Assembly (NCBI GenBank): GCA_018396515.1 | Contig: JAGTQJ010000059.1 | Location: 1 to 8,587 of the forward strand | Length of the DNA: 8,587 bases | DNA from: Candidatus Bathyarchaeota archaeon | GTDB taxonomy: Archaea; Thermoproteota; Bathyarchaeia; TCS64 | Direction of reading: 5' to 3' | Part shown: positions 1-6,595 of the stretch, in pieces | Numbering within the stretch: the stretch's first letter is position 1 | Layout of the letters: every line of letters begins with the position of its first letter | Notes under the pieces: generated by a model | Database searches by the model: none | Told to the model about the DNA's origin: nothing | What the model saw: only the letters and a program-made list of their open reading frames with translations | Program-made: the position numbers and the translations under genes

Positions 1-1913
1 GGTCTCAGGTGTAGTATTATCTTTACCTGAGCCGCTAGGGTTATGTTCATGGGTGTAGAGGGAGATTCTAGGATCGCCTCCTGCTTATCCTTTCCATGGC
101 TGGATGGTGGGGTCAGCTTACCAGATGAGTTGGAGCACATGAATAAGGGGTTCAGGGAGTACCCGCTGTCCACATAGAGGGTGCTCCAGTCCTCATCATT
201 CTGGGGTGGCATGTCTGGGGTGAGGTCATAGATAGCGGTTAGATTTCCATCCCCTAATACGGTCAGCGTTGTCTCTATTCTCGTGCTGTTCTCCGGTATT
301 ACTCCCCCCTCCGACTCCCAATATAGGAATGTGTAGCTGGAGTTCTCTGGATTGTACCTGACATGGTGCTCTCCTGAGAGGATCCCGAGGAGCTTAGGCA
401 GGGGGTAGACCTCCCCGTTGAGGGTTATGTTCCCTAGGTTCTCCTGGAGCTGGTTCATCCAGTGCCTGCTTCTTAGCAGGATCTTCAGGGCCCTATAGTG
501 GGCGGTGATGGAGCCGTTCCCGCTGACCACAACTGTGGTTCTTAGTGAGCGCGGGTCATCTATGGTAACATAGCCGCTTGAGGTCCAGCCAACGAATGAG
601 TATCCGGCCTCTGGGATGTATTCTAGCTGGTAGAGGCTCCCGTTGACAGGGGCTGAGGCTGGGAGGCTGTAGTTGGCCCCTCCGAGCCTTATAATGCCCA
701 GGTTCGCCGTCTCCCCCTCCTCCTCGACGCTGCTTAGGTTGACGATGAGGCCGGTCTCAGGGGGTGGGGGTTGGGGTGGGGTGTATGGGGCGTAGTAGGC
801 CGTGATGGTCCCGTTGCCGTAGACCACGGCCTTCGTGATGGGGGAGGAGGGGTTATCTACATGGGCCTGGCCTGTCGTTGTCCAGTTGAGGAATATGTAG
901 CCGCTCTCAGGCTTGTATTTGAGATGGTACTCTCCTGGGTTGATGGGGTGGGGTTGCGCAGATGGGTTGTAGGTGGTGTTTCCGAGCTGGATGAGGCCTA
1001 TGTCTGTGGGGGTTTGAGAGGTGTTGAGCTGGCTTCTCAGGGTTATGTAGATCTCCTGATATGGGAGGAAGGCCGCGACGTAGACCCTCTCCCCAGGGGT
1101 GATCACCATCAAGGATACCCCCATGGTGTTGTTGTTAACCCTTGGGGTGAAGGTGACGTTGTACCGGCCCATGCCGAGGTATCTCAGGTCCGTGATGTTT
1201 CCCTGGACGATGCTTGTCCTGGTCAGGTTGACCCAGACCCTCAGGTTCTCGATCGATAGGTTGGGTATGGGGTTCTCCTCGACATCTTTACCCTCCACGA
1301 GCCTGAAGACTAGGGAGGTGTTCCCAGCCTCCCCCCATGATCCCCCTGAGGATTTGAGGAGGTCAGGGTAGAGGTCAAGCTTAACGTACTTTCCCGAGTG
1401 GCCTACCCACCCCCTGAAGCCGTACGACCCAATGTCTAGCCTGAATTCCGTGTAGACTTGGCTGAGGCCCCTCTCCCTCCCCCAGTCCAGGTTGAAGTCT
1501 ACGTTTATCTTACCCGAGACCCCTGAGCTGGAGTTCATGGCCAACCCCAGGCCCAGGGAGGAGAAGGAGGCCATGACGGACTTGACCCATTTGGATATGA
1601 AGGCCCTCCCAGCCTCCTCCGCTATCTGGTTCGAGCCGGTCTCATAGTACCTCTCGCTGGCCCTGCTCAGGGCGTGGGCCAGGCAGCGGTCTAGGTCGCT
1701 GGATAATCCTAGAACGAGCTCCTCCACGGGCTCATGTATGAGTTGCTGCCTGTGGAGGCTGAGCCTATGGATAGAAAGGGATAAGGAGAGGGTTAGGAGG
1801 GAGATCAGGAGGGCGGCGATGATGACGAACTGCCCCCTCCTGGAGAGGATGTGGGATCCCCTCCTAACCCGGCCTTTCCCCAAATTCCCATGGGCGTATA
1901 TCCCGTTCATCAT
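1..1913 (-). CDS. Large pilin-like surface protein with three InlB B-type repeats, likely tip adhesin (3' end outside window)
   Basis: This reading frame runs open from ATG 1913 to the window edge (637 codons, no stop), so the protein is C-terminally incomplete. Residues 25-27 (RRG) followed by a hydrophobic helix (about 28-49, beginning QFVIIAALL) form a class III prepilin-like signal. Residues 50-110 look helical. Residues 130-285 are beta-rich and unassigned. Three tandem repeats of about 86 residues follow (288-375, 388-473, 476-562), the first two joined by a proline-rich linker (377-386). The repeats resemble the divergent InlB B-repeat family (Flg_new_2). Residues 575-637 seem to start another domain. 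There are 21 N-x-S/T sequons (x not Pro). The start follows the previous stop by two bases, with a G-rich Shine-Dalgarno (GAGGGGGG) nine bases upstream; ATG 1910 is a possible alternative. Being last and largest after a run of small pilins suggests a tip adhesin or GspK/PilY1-like cap. The reading frame is certain, the role is inferred. Confidence 0.88.
   Translation of the reverse strand, partial: MMNGIYAHGNLGKGRVRRGSHILSRRGQFVIIAALLISLLTLSLSLSIHRLSLHRQQLIHEPVEELVLGLSSDLDRCLAHALSRASERYYETGSNQIAEEAGRAFISKWVKSVMASFSSLGLGLAMNSSSGVSGKINVDFNLDWGRERGLSQVYTEFRLDIGSYGFRGWVGHSGKYVKLDLYPDLLKSSGGSWGEAGNTSLVFRLVEGKDVEENPIPNLSIENLRVWVNLTRTSIVQGNITDLRYLGMGRYNVTFTPRVNNNTMGVSLMVITPGERVYVAAFLPYQEIYITLRSQLNTSQTPTDIGLIQLGNTTYNPSAQPHPINPGEYHLKYKPESGYIFLNWTTTGQAHVDNPSSPITKAVVYGNGTITAYYAPYTPPQPPPPETGLIVNLSSVEEEGETANLGIIRLGGANYSLPASAPVNGSLYQLEYIPEAGYSFVGWTSSGYVTIDDPRSLRTTVVVSGNGSITAHYRALKILLRSRHWMNQLQENLGNITLNGEVYPLPKLLGILSGEHHVRYNPENSSYTFLYWESEGGVIPENSTRIETTLTVLGDGNLTAIYDLTPDMPPQNDEDWSTLYVDSGYSLNPLFMCSNSSGKLTPPSSHGKDKQEAILESPSTPMNITLAAQVKIILHLR
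228..488 (-). repeat. InlB B-like repeat 3 (residues 476-562), most diverged copy
   Basis: This third copy follows repeat 2 with almost no linker. It keeps NITLNGEVYPLP, HHVRYNPENSSYTFLYW and the closing GDGNLTAIY, but it has lost the Gly of the GY-F motif and has a changed turn (PENST). It is the most diverged of the three. Confidence 0.72.
495..752 (-). repeat. InlB B-like repeat 2 (residues 388-473)
   Basis: This second copy follows a proline-rich linker (residues 377-386). It aligns with repeat 1 through IIRLGGANYSLP, YQLEYIPEAGYSFVGW, the DDPRS turn and the closing SGNGSITAHY. The copies are clearly related in protein sequence but have diverged in DNA, which suggests an old duplication kept by selection. 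Confidence 0.8.
789..1052 (-). repeat. InlB B-like repeat 1 (residues 288-375 of the large surface protein)
   Basis: This is the first of three tandem protein repeats. The shared pattern is a hydrophobic strand with L-R-S, then I-x-L-G-N-T-T-Y, G-E-Y-H-L-K-Y-K-P-E-S-G-Y-x-F-x-x-W, a D-N-P-x-S turn, and a closing G-N-G-T-I-T-A-Y-Y. The GY-F-W centre and the closing GNG-IT-A-Y strand are typical of divergent InlB B-repeats in bacterial and archaeal surface proteins. Confidence 0.8.
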
Positions 1914-1915
1914 CT

Positions 1916-2413
1916 TCAGTTTCCCCCCTCCCTCATGAGGGTGAGGGTGATGAGGTAGATCCTCCCATCTCTGGAGGTGTAGATGAGGCTGGTGGATGAG
2001 ACCTCGAGTTGATTGGGTATTGGGTCTCCATGGATGTTGCGTGGGTTTATGGGGAGGGTCATGAGGGTTAATCCATCGCACTCGGTGATGGTCAGGTTGA
2101 AGTAGATGGACTGGGGCAGCGCCCTCTGGAGGGCATCCTTGAGATGGAGTTCCGCCAGCTCCGGCTGGGAGCCGGCCCTCTCCATGATCTCGCCGTAGGC
2201 CCCCGACTCGACCAGCCTATGTAGAACGTTGTATCCTAGCCTGTCTAGGTCGCCCCTCTCCTGTAGGACCCTGACATCGGAGGCCCTGACCAGGAAGGAT
2301 GAGACCGAGAAGACTATGAAGATGATCGCCGCCGCGAGGACGGCCTCAAGGATCCTTGACTGCCCCCTCCCGGATCGAAGAAGGCCTGAGATCCCCCTCA
2401 TTGTCATCACCAT
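1916..2413 (-). CDS. Pilin-like protein with class III signal and Glu-bearing helix
   Basis: This small secreted protein has a prepilin-like N-terminus. Numbered from ATG 2413 (165 residues), residues 16-17 are Arg-Gly and are followed by QSRILEAVLAAAIIFIV, a helix with Glu at +6 after the predicted cut, close to the Glu5 of type IV pilins. After the helix comes an amphipathic segment (about 44-80) and a stretch with LPQSIYFNLTITE, probably the first strands of the globular domain. Several in-frame ATGs exist (2425, 2413, 2407, 2401). A GGAGG at 2423-2419 lies five bases before ATG 2413, and ATG 2407 overlaps the previous stop as ATGA. I prefer 2413, with 2407 nearly as good. Its place in a pilin run suggests a minor pilin. 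The exact partner is unknown. Confidence 0.85.
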   Translation of the reverse strand: MVMTMRGISGLLRSGRGQSRILEAVLAAAIIFIVFSVSSFLVRASDVRVLQERGDLDRLGYNVLHRLVESGAYGEIMERAGSQPELAELHLKDALQRALPQSIYFNLTITECDGLTLMTLPINPRNIHGDPIPNQLEVSSTSLIYTSRDGRIYLITLTLMREGGN

Positions 2414-3447
2414 GTCATCCTCCATATGTATAGCCTCAAGGTGTAGATGGATCCCCCGATCACCACCGACCTCTCAAGGGAGTAGGAGAAGGGGTTGGGG
2501 TTCTCACCCTCCATCGTGGAGTAGGTGAGCTCCTCCACCCTCGGGGCGTAGAAGAGCTTAGAGCCGTCCATGGAGACGGCGAGGACGGCCTCTGCGCCCG
2601 GCTCGAGGTAGCCGAGCCTGTAGTGGGCGGCCTCCACCCTAGATATCGCTTGGGTGAGGGTGAGGAGGGCTGAGACCCCATCGCTGTAGGTGGGTATTAT
2701 CTCGAGGGCCTCCCCGGCCAGCTCCATATCCCCTCCAAGGATGAGGCGGTCCGATAGGAGCCTGGCCCTCTCAGCCCGGCTCCCCACAGGTATCACCTTG
2801 ACAGTCCTAAGGCCTCGATGATCCACGACGAGAAATATGATCCCCGTCTCCGCCTCGGCCTCCTCGAACCCTAGGGTGCATCTCCCATCCACCCCCGTCC
2901 TCGCGGCTCCCCCCATCGGCTCTAGGGCCTTAAAGCCACCTTCATAGAGGTACATCGCCGCGGTCACGTTGGCGCCCGCGACTGGTGTGGAGCCGAGGGG
3001 GGTGGAGACGGTGACTATGAACTCTGAGGCTGATATTCTGGTTACGTTGACATCGAGGGCCTGCCTGAGCTCGAGCCTGAACCCGTAGGAGCCCCTTAGG
3101 TTCAGGAGTTCGGCTGCCCTCGATGGAGATATGGCCAGGTTTGATGGGCCGCTTAGCCTGCTGACCTTATCTGGGTCTAGGACGTAGGCATCCCTAGTCG
3201 TCTCGCTGTGCTTTGCTAAGCCGAAGGATCTCAGGTCCTCCTCCCCAAGAGCCGGGTGGCATCCCCAGTCGGGGGGGTTTCCGGGATCCAGGGTGAGCTG
3301 GGTCATGGCCTTCTGCGCCGTCACCTTGAGCTGCTCCCTCTCCGAGAGGCCTATGGAGGGCTCTGAGAGGATGGCCATCATCGCGGTGGAGCCTGTCAGG
3401 ATGGCTATGATGAGGATGGCTGTGAAGAGGTATTCATAGACCTCCAG
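2407..3447 (-). CDS. Pilin-like protein with Ig-like domain; start codon unresolved
   Basis: The first standard start is ATG 3381 (324 residues), but the frame continues open upstream to 3450 and encodes LEVYEYLFTAILIIAIL, a typical pilin helix with Glu at +5 after a Gly. That helix is almost certainly part of the protein. The only in-frame start-like codon before it is CTG 3447, nine bases after an AGGAGG; otherwise a frameshift is needed (see findings). Counting from CTG (346 residues): helix 1-27, a segment LTLDPGNPPDWG at 51-62 followed by FGLA and YVLDPDKVSRL (75-98), a motif I recall from other archaeal pilin-like proteins, then an Ig-like or CarboxypepD_reg-like beta domain at about 141-222 (PVAGANVT ... 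TGVDGRCTLGF), and a C-terminal region ending in strands. The last bases overlap the next gene's candidate starts, so translation is probably coupled. Likely a minor pilin or pseudopilin with an added beta domain. Confidence 0.82.
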   Translation of the reverse strand: MEVYEYLFTAILIIAILTGSTAMMAILSEPSIGLSEREQLKVTAQKAMTQLTLDPGNPPDWGCHPALGEEDLRSFGLAKHSETTRDAYVLDPDKVSRLSGPSNLAISPSRAAELLNLRGSYGFRLELRQALDVNVTRISASEFIVTVSTPLGSTPVAGANVTAAMYLYEGGFKALEPMGGAARTGVDGRCTLGFEEAEAETGIIFLVVDHRGLRTVKVIPVGSRAERARLLSDRLILGGDMELAGEALEIIPTYSDGVSALLTLTQAISRVEAAHYRLGYLEPGAEAVLAVSMDGSKLFYAPRVEELTYSTMEGENPNPFSYSLERSVVIGGSIYTLRLYIWRMTW

Positions 3448-3450
3448 CCC

Positions 3451-3993
3451 TCATCCCCTCCTCCATATGCCTATGCCAGCGGTCTGGGTGGAGCCGTCCA
3501 TTAAACCCCAGACCACCAGGTCGCCAGCCCCGGCGTACACCAGCCCCGACCACTGGATCACTCCCCCCGAGCCACCTATGATGGGGATCGTCCCCTCCCC
3601 AGTAGTCTTCAGCACCAGCCCCGCCTCCAGGTGGTTTACGGGTATTGGGGATGTGGCGGCTATCCCCTCCCCCTCCGCCAGCCTAGCCCTCACATAGCAT
3701 CCCCTCCCCTCGATGGTCTCGTTCAGGAGCTCTATGAGGTAGGGCTTCTCGCCAAGCTCCCTTGGGAGCTTGAGGACCTTGAATACAGGCTCGACGCTCG
3801 AGTAGTTGGAGAAGTTGACGAGGCTGACCACCTCGACGAGGTTTAGGGCCACATACTCGGCCACCTGGTGGAGCTGCCTCCTCTGCACCTCTGCCTCGAT
3901 GTAGGAGGTGATCACATTGTATGAGAATCCGGTGGCGATTATGAGGCCTATGAGGGAGATCGTTCCGACCAGGTGCTTAAGTGGTATGTCCAT
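3451..3993 (-). CDS. Pilin-like membrane-anchored protein, 180 residues
   Basis: The N-terminus MDIPLKHLVG is followed by one hydrophobic helix (about 8-30) that begins TISLIGLIIATGF. There is then a helical linker (31-58, rich in Glu, Gln and Arg) and a mostly beta C-terminal region with Gly-rich turns at 138-146 and 150-158. It lacks the Arg-Gly pair expected just before the helix of a class III prepilin; Gly10 is the only candidate cut site, and Lys6 and His7 supply the positive charge. Residues 69-86 (PVFKVLKLPRELGEKPY) resemble a segment seen in other archaeal pilin-like proteins, from memory. The start is supported by AGGGGG eight bases upstream, just after the previous stop. Its place between two better-defined pilins points to a minor pilin or an anchoring subunit. 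It ends in WRRG and then TGA, where the next gene begins. Confidence 0.82.
   Translation of the reverse strand: MDIPLKHLVGTISLIGLIIATGFSYNVITSYIEAEVQRRQLHQVAEYVALNLVEVVSLVNFSNYSSVEPVFKVLKLPRELGEKPYLIELLNETIEGRGCYVRARLAEGEGIAATSPIPVNHLEAGLVLKTTGEGTIPIIGGSGGVIQWSGLVYAGAGDLVVWGLMDGSTQTAGIGIWRRG
3455..3464 (-). promoter_or_regulatory. Strong Shine-Dalgarno site before the ambiguous pilin start
   Basis: GGAGGAGGGG lies in the last codons of the 180-residue pilin-like gene. It directly abuts ATG 3454, too close for normal use, but its AGGAGG core is nine bases from the in-frame CTG 3447, a good distance. A second GGAGG (3445-3441) follows. The site supports initiation of a new protein here, although the proper start codon is missing. 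Confidence 0.6.
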
Positions 3994-4007
3994 TCTCCAT
4001 TCCCCCT

Positions 4008-4808
4008 CTAGGTTGAGATCATGATCTGGGCTTCGGTGATGATGATCACCGTCTCCTCGGCCTCTGAGCTGAAGGTCACCCCCTCCTCCATGAGGCCCCT
4101 CCTTACCTTGATGGAGATCTCCCCTCCTTGGTAGGTCCTCGTCGTCACGTTGACGCCCATGTTCTGGGCCTTGAGGTTGATGGTCCCCGATCCGCCCATG
4201 GGGCCCATCGTGAGCCTTATGATGCTGATCTCTATGAATCTGTGGAGGGCGCTCCCCTCCTCGTCGCTGAGGATGAACTCTCCTAGGTCGATGAGCCTGA
4301 CCCTGTCATAGTCCAGCTTTATGCATACCCCTCCCTCCAACTCCACCCTCACATGGCTCATCATGCTACTCATATTCACCATGAGGGAGCTGCCCCCCCT
4401 CAGGTTCGCCTCCGAGCCTATGGCGCTGCTCCCCCCTCGGTAGACGATGGTGATGAGGGGTGTGATGCTGTATATCTCCTCCTCACCTCCAGGGGGCCCC
4501 GCCAGGATGGTCAGGCTCTCCTCCCGCAACTGGATGCCCACGCCCCCGCTCCTCTGGTTGAACTGGACATAGCCCCCTGAGCCCCTCCTCAACGCGACGT
4601 CGTGGATCACCTCGTCCAGGAGGAGCATGTTGGACTTGGCCTGCTCGAACTCCGTGCTGGCCAGCTGGAGCTCTAGGAGGTTCATGGAGACGAAGGAGGC
4701 CACGCCGAGGATTGTGAGCATGACCCCGGAGATTATGACCGCCGAGATGGCTGGGGAGACACCCCTAACGCGGTTCTTCGGGGAAGGGAGGCTCAGGGGA
4801 GCTCTCAT
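4008..4808 (-). CDS. Archaeal pilin-like protein with classic class III signal (RG|VSPAISAVII)
   Basis: Counting from ATG 4808 (266 residues), residues 11-16 (KNRVRG) precede VSPAISAVIISGVMLTILG. This is the textbook archaeal type IV prepilin signal, with cleavage expected after Gly16 by an EppA/PibD-type peptidase. The hydrophobic helix runs to about 38 and is followed by a helical neck (MNLLELQLASTEFEQAKSN) that would continue the filament core. The rest is beta-rich with many Gly and Ser residues and a few N-glycosylation sequons. A TTG directly before this ATG (4811) could also initiate. GGAGGTGAGG overlaps the stop of the platform gene and serves as ribosome-binding site. As the first subunit gene after the platform it could be an abundant subunit, but its size and its followers make a minor pilin equally possible. 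Confidence 0.88.
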   Translation of the reverse strand: MRAPLSLPSPKNRVRGVSPAISAVIISGVMLTILGVASFVSMNLLELQLASTEFEQAKSNMLLLDEVIHDVALRRGSGGYVQFNQRSGGVGIQLREESLTILAGPPGGEEEIYSITPLITIVYRGGSSAIGSEANLRGGSSLMVNMSSMMSHVRVELEGGVCIKLDYDRVRLIDLGEFILSDEEGSALHRFIEISIIRLTMGPMGGSGTINLKAQNMGVNVTTRTYQGGEISIKVRRGLMEEGVTFSSEAEETVIIITEAQIMIST

Positions 4809-4817
4809 CAACGTTCC

Positions 4818-6581
4818 TCACCTCCAGGGCTGGAAGGGGAGGGAGAACCTGCTCGAGATGGGCATGATTATGAGCGCGGCGGCTGCGAGGATCAAAGCGT
4901 GCTTGAACCCGTTCGAGAGAACTCCTGAGGATATCTTCCCCGTCACCAGTCCGGTGAGGTAGGCCTGGAGGACCATTGGCGGGAGGAGGAGGTTTAGGAA
5001 CTGGGTGTAAGGGATGGCCTGCCTCCCGAAGGAGTATAGGACGAACCTCATGAAGCCAAGGAAGACTGTGGTCGATGCCAGGAGGATGCCCGCCCCCATG
5101 TAGGGCATCATCATGAGGGGCCTCAGCATCGCGGCCTTCTCTTTCTCGATGGATATGAGCATCTCGCTGAACCCCGTGAGGGTCTCGAGGGTCTCGGGGG
5201 TTCCTCCACCCACCTCTATGGCGTCGACGAGGAGGTAGATGTTGATGAGGGCGAGCCAGGACCTCACCCTCACCCTGAAGGAGTCGTAGATCACCTTGAA
5301 GGGGAAACCCCACTTTATCTGCCTGGCCGCCAGTTTCAGGTGCCTCGAGAAGCGCCCATAGCTCCTCTGGGATAGGATCTCGATGCACTTCTCAGGGCTG
5401 GCTCCCGTTTTCCTCGTCTCGGTCAGGTCTCTTAGGAAGTTGGTTATGTCCCCCTCGAGGCCTCTCCCCCTCTTACTGTAGTGGCTGTGGGCGTAGGCGG
5501 CCGGCAGGGTTCCAGCTATCAGGGTTAGGGCTAGGCCTATCGCCGCCTCGTAGCCCTTCTCCAGCCCCAGCATCACCCTCGTCGAGGCCACCAGGCCTGT
5601 TAGGGGCTTGGTGAAGGGCGGGGCTAGCTGGGGGATGGAGAGTGGGGTGAAGGGGAGGAACATGGAGGCCGCCAGGAGGACTGTGAGGGGGAGGGTGGCC
5701 AGATATACTTTGTAGGGCCCCCACTCATTTACGGGGTGCTGGAGCTGGGCGGCGTCTGAGAGGTATACGAAGAGGATCGAGAGGCCTGGCACTATCAAAT
5801 AGGCGTAGAGGAGGTAGTTCTCGGCTGTGAAGAATCCTGACCAGAACTCGGAGAAGGCCATGGAGGTCATGAAGATGACTGAGAGGCTCAGGGTGGAGAG
5901 GATTATTATGGCTATATAGGACTCCATAAGGATGCCGGCCCTATCCCCGAATGCCCTCACCCTAGCCGCTAGGTCCCTGAACATGGTCTCGGTCTGGGCC
6001 AGGAGGAAGTGGATCACGTCGGCCCCCGACCTTGTGGCCGAGGCGTAGCCGAGCATGAGGTCCCTGTAGGACCTCGAGGGGAGGTGGAGGGCGGACCTCT
6101 CCATCGCAGTTACGGGGTCCAACCCCTTCAGCTCCACATCCGCCTCTATCTCCTTGGCAGCCTTGGATATGTGGGGGAGGAGAGTGCAGCCCTTCAGCTT
6201 CCTCAGGCTTTGGTAGGGGGATAGGCCACCGGTGGCCATCACGCTTATATAGGTTCCGGCGAAGGGGACCTCGACGTCGAGCTTCGAGGCCCTGTCATAG
6301 GCCAGCACCTTGGGAGCTAGGTACCCCAATAGGATGACGAGAAGGGGAGCCGAGGCTAGGGGGGTCAACCCTGTGATGTAGACCACCGGCGCGACGGAGA
6401 CGGCGGCAAGGACCGTGAGGAAGCCTATGAGAGAGTAGTAGGCGTCGGGGTATATCTTGAGGCCCGCATCCTCCAGAACCTCCTCCATCCTTATCCCACC
6501 GTTCGAGTAGAAGAGCCGGGCCAGAACCCTCCCCACCCCCCTGAAATGCTGGTAGCAGAAACCCATGAGGCTGATCTCCAT
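4818..6581 (-). CDS. Pilus/archaellum assembly platform protein, TadC/FlaJ (T2SSF) family
   Basis: This 587-residue polytopic protein is the membrane platform that couples the ATPase to subunit insertion in type IV pilus-like machines. It contains two T2SSF-like cytoplasmic domains, at about 101-215 (EVPFAGTYISVMATGGLSPY ... LPHISKAAKEIEADVELKG) and about 377-485 (DITNFLRDLTETRKTGASPE ... AIEVGGGTPETLETL). I count about nine hydrophobic segments (near 49-70, 74-94, 218-242, 255-275, 291-312, 344-364, 486-510, 528-548 and 561-577). Two-domain architecture of this length is usual for archaeal FlaJ/TadC homologues. An earlier in-frame ATG at 6611 overlaps the ATPase gene by 17 bases, but ATG 6581 has GGAGGAGG six bases upstream, so I chose 6581. 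It lies 13 bases after the ATPase stop and is surely cotranscribed with it. Confidence 0.95.
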   Translation of the reverse strand: MEISLMGFCYQHFRGVGRVLARLFYSNGGIRMEEVLEDAGLKIYPDAYYSLIGFLTVLAAVSVAPVVYITGLTPLASAPLLVILLGYLAPKVLAYDRASKLDVEVPFAGTYISVMATGGLSPYQSLRKLKGCTLLPHISKAAKEIEADVELKGLDPVTAMERSALHLPSRSYRDLMLGYASATRSGADVIHFLLAQTETMFRDLAARVRAFGDRAGILMESYIAIIILSTLSLSVIFMTSMAFSEFWSGFFTAENYLLYAYLIVPGLSILFVYLSDAAQLQHPVNEWGPYKVYLATLPLTVLLAASMFLPFTPLSIPQLAPPFTKPLTGLVASTRVMLGLEKGYEAAIGLALTLIAGTLPAAYAHSHYSKRGRGLEGDITNFLRDLTETRKTGASPEKCIEILSQRSYGRFSRHLKLAARQIKWGFPFKVIYDSFRVRVRSWLALINIYLLVDAIEVGGGTPETLETLTGFSEMLISIEKEKAAMLRPLMMMPYMGAGILLASTTVFLGFMRFVLYSFGRQAIPYTQFLNLLLPPMVLQAYLTGLVTGKISSGVLSNGFKHALILAAAALIIMPISSRFSLPFQPWR

Positions 6582-6587
6582 GGCAAT

Positions 6588-6595
6588 CCTCCTCC
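6588..6595 (-). promoter_or_regulatory. Shine-Dalgarno site that sets the start of the platform gene
   Basis: GGAGGAGG begins in the last base of the ATPase stop codon (TAG) and lies six bases before ATG 6581. It favours this start over the upstream ATGs at 6611 and 6608 and suggests translation coupled to the end of the ATPase gene. Confidence 0.8.

Noticed and set aside
771..1259. Plus-strand open frame of 162 codons
   Set aside because: It lies opposite the large surface protein, whose frame is supported by three internal repeats. The plus-strand product has no signal, repeats or known motif.
2407..3993. Read-through of TGA 3453-3451 giving one fused protein (for example selenocysteine or recoded stop)
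   Set aside because: Both parts have their own pilin-type N-terminal helix and a strong ribosome-binding site lies at the junction, so two separate proteins are more likely. No SECIS-like structure was recognised.
4765..5388. Minus-strand open frame of 207 codons overlapping the platform and first pilin genes
   Set aside because: It lies in a different frame within the well-supported T2SSF gene. Its product is a His/Pro/Arg-rich string typical of an off-frame reading of G/C-rich DNA.
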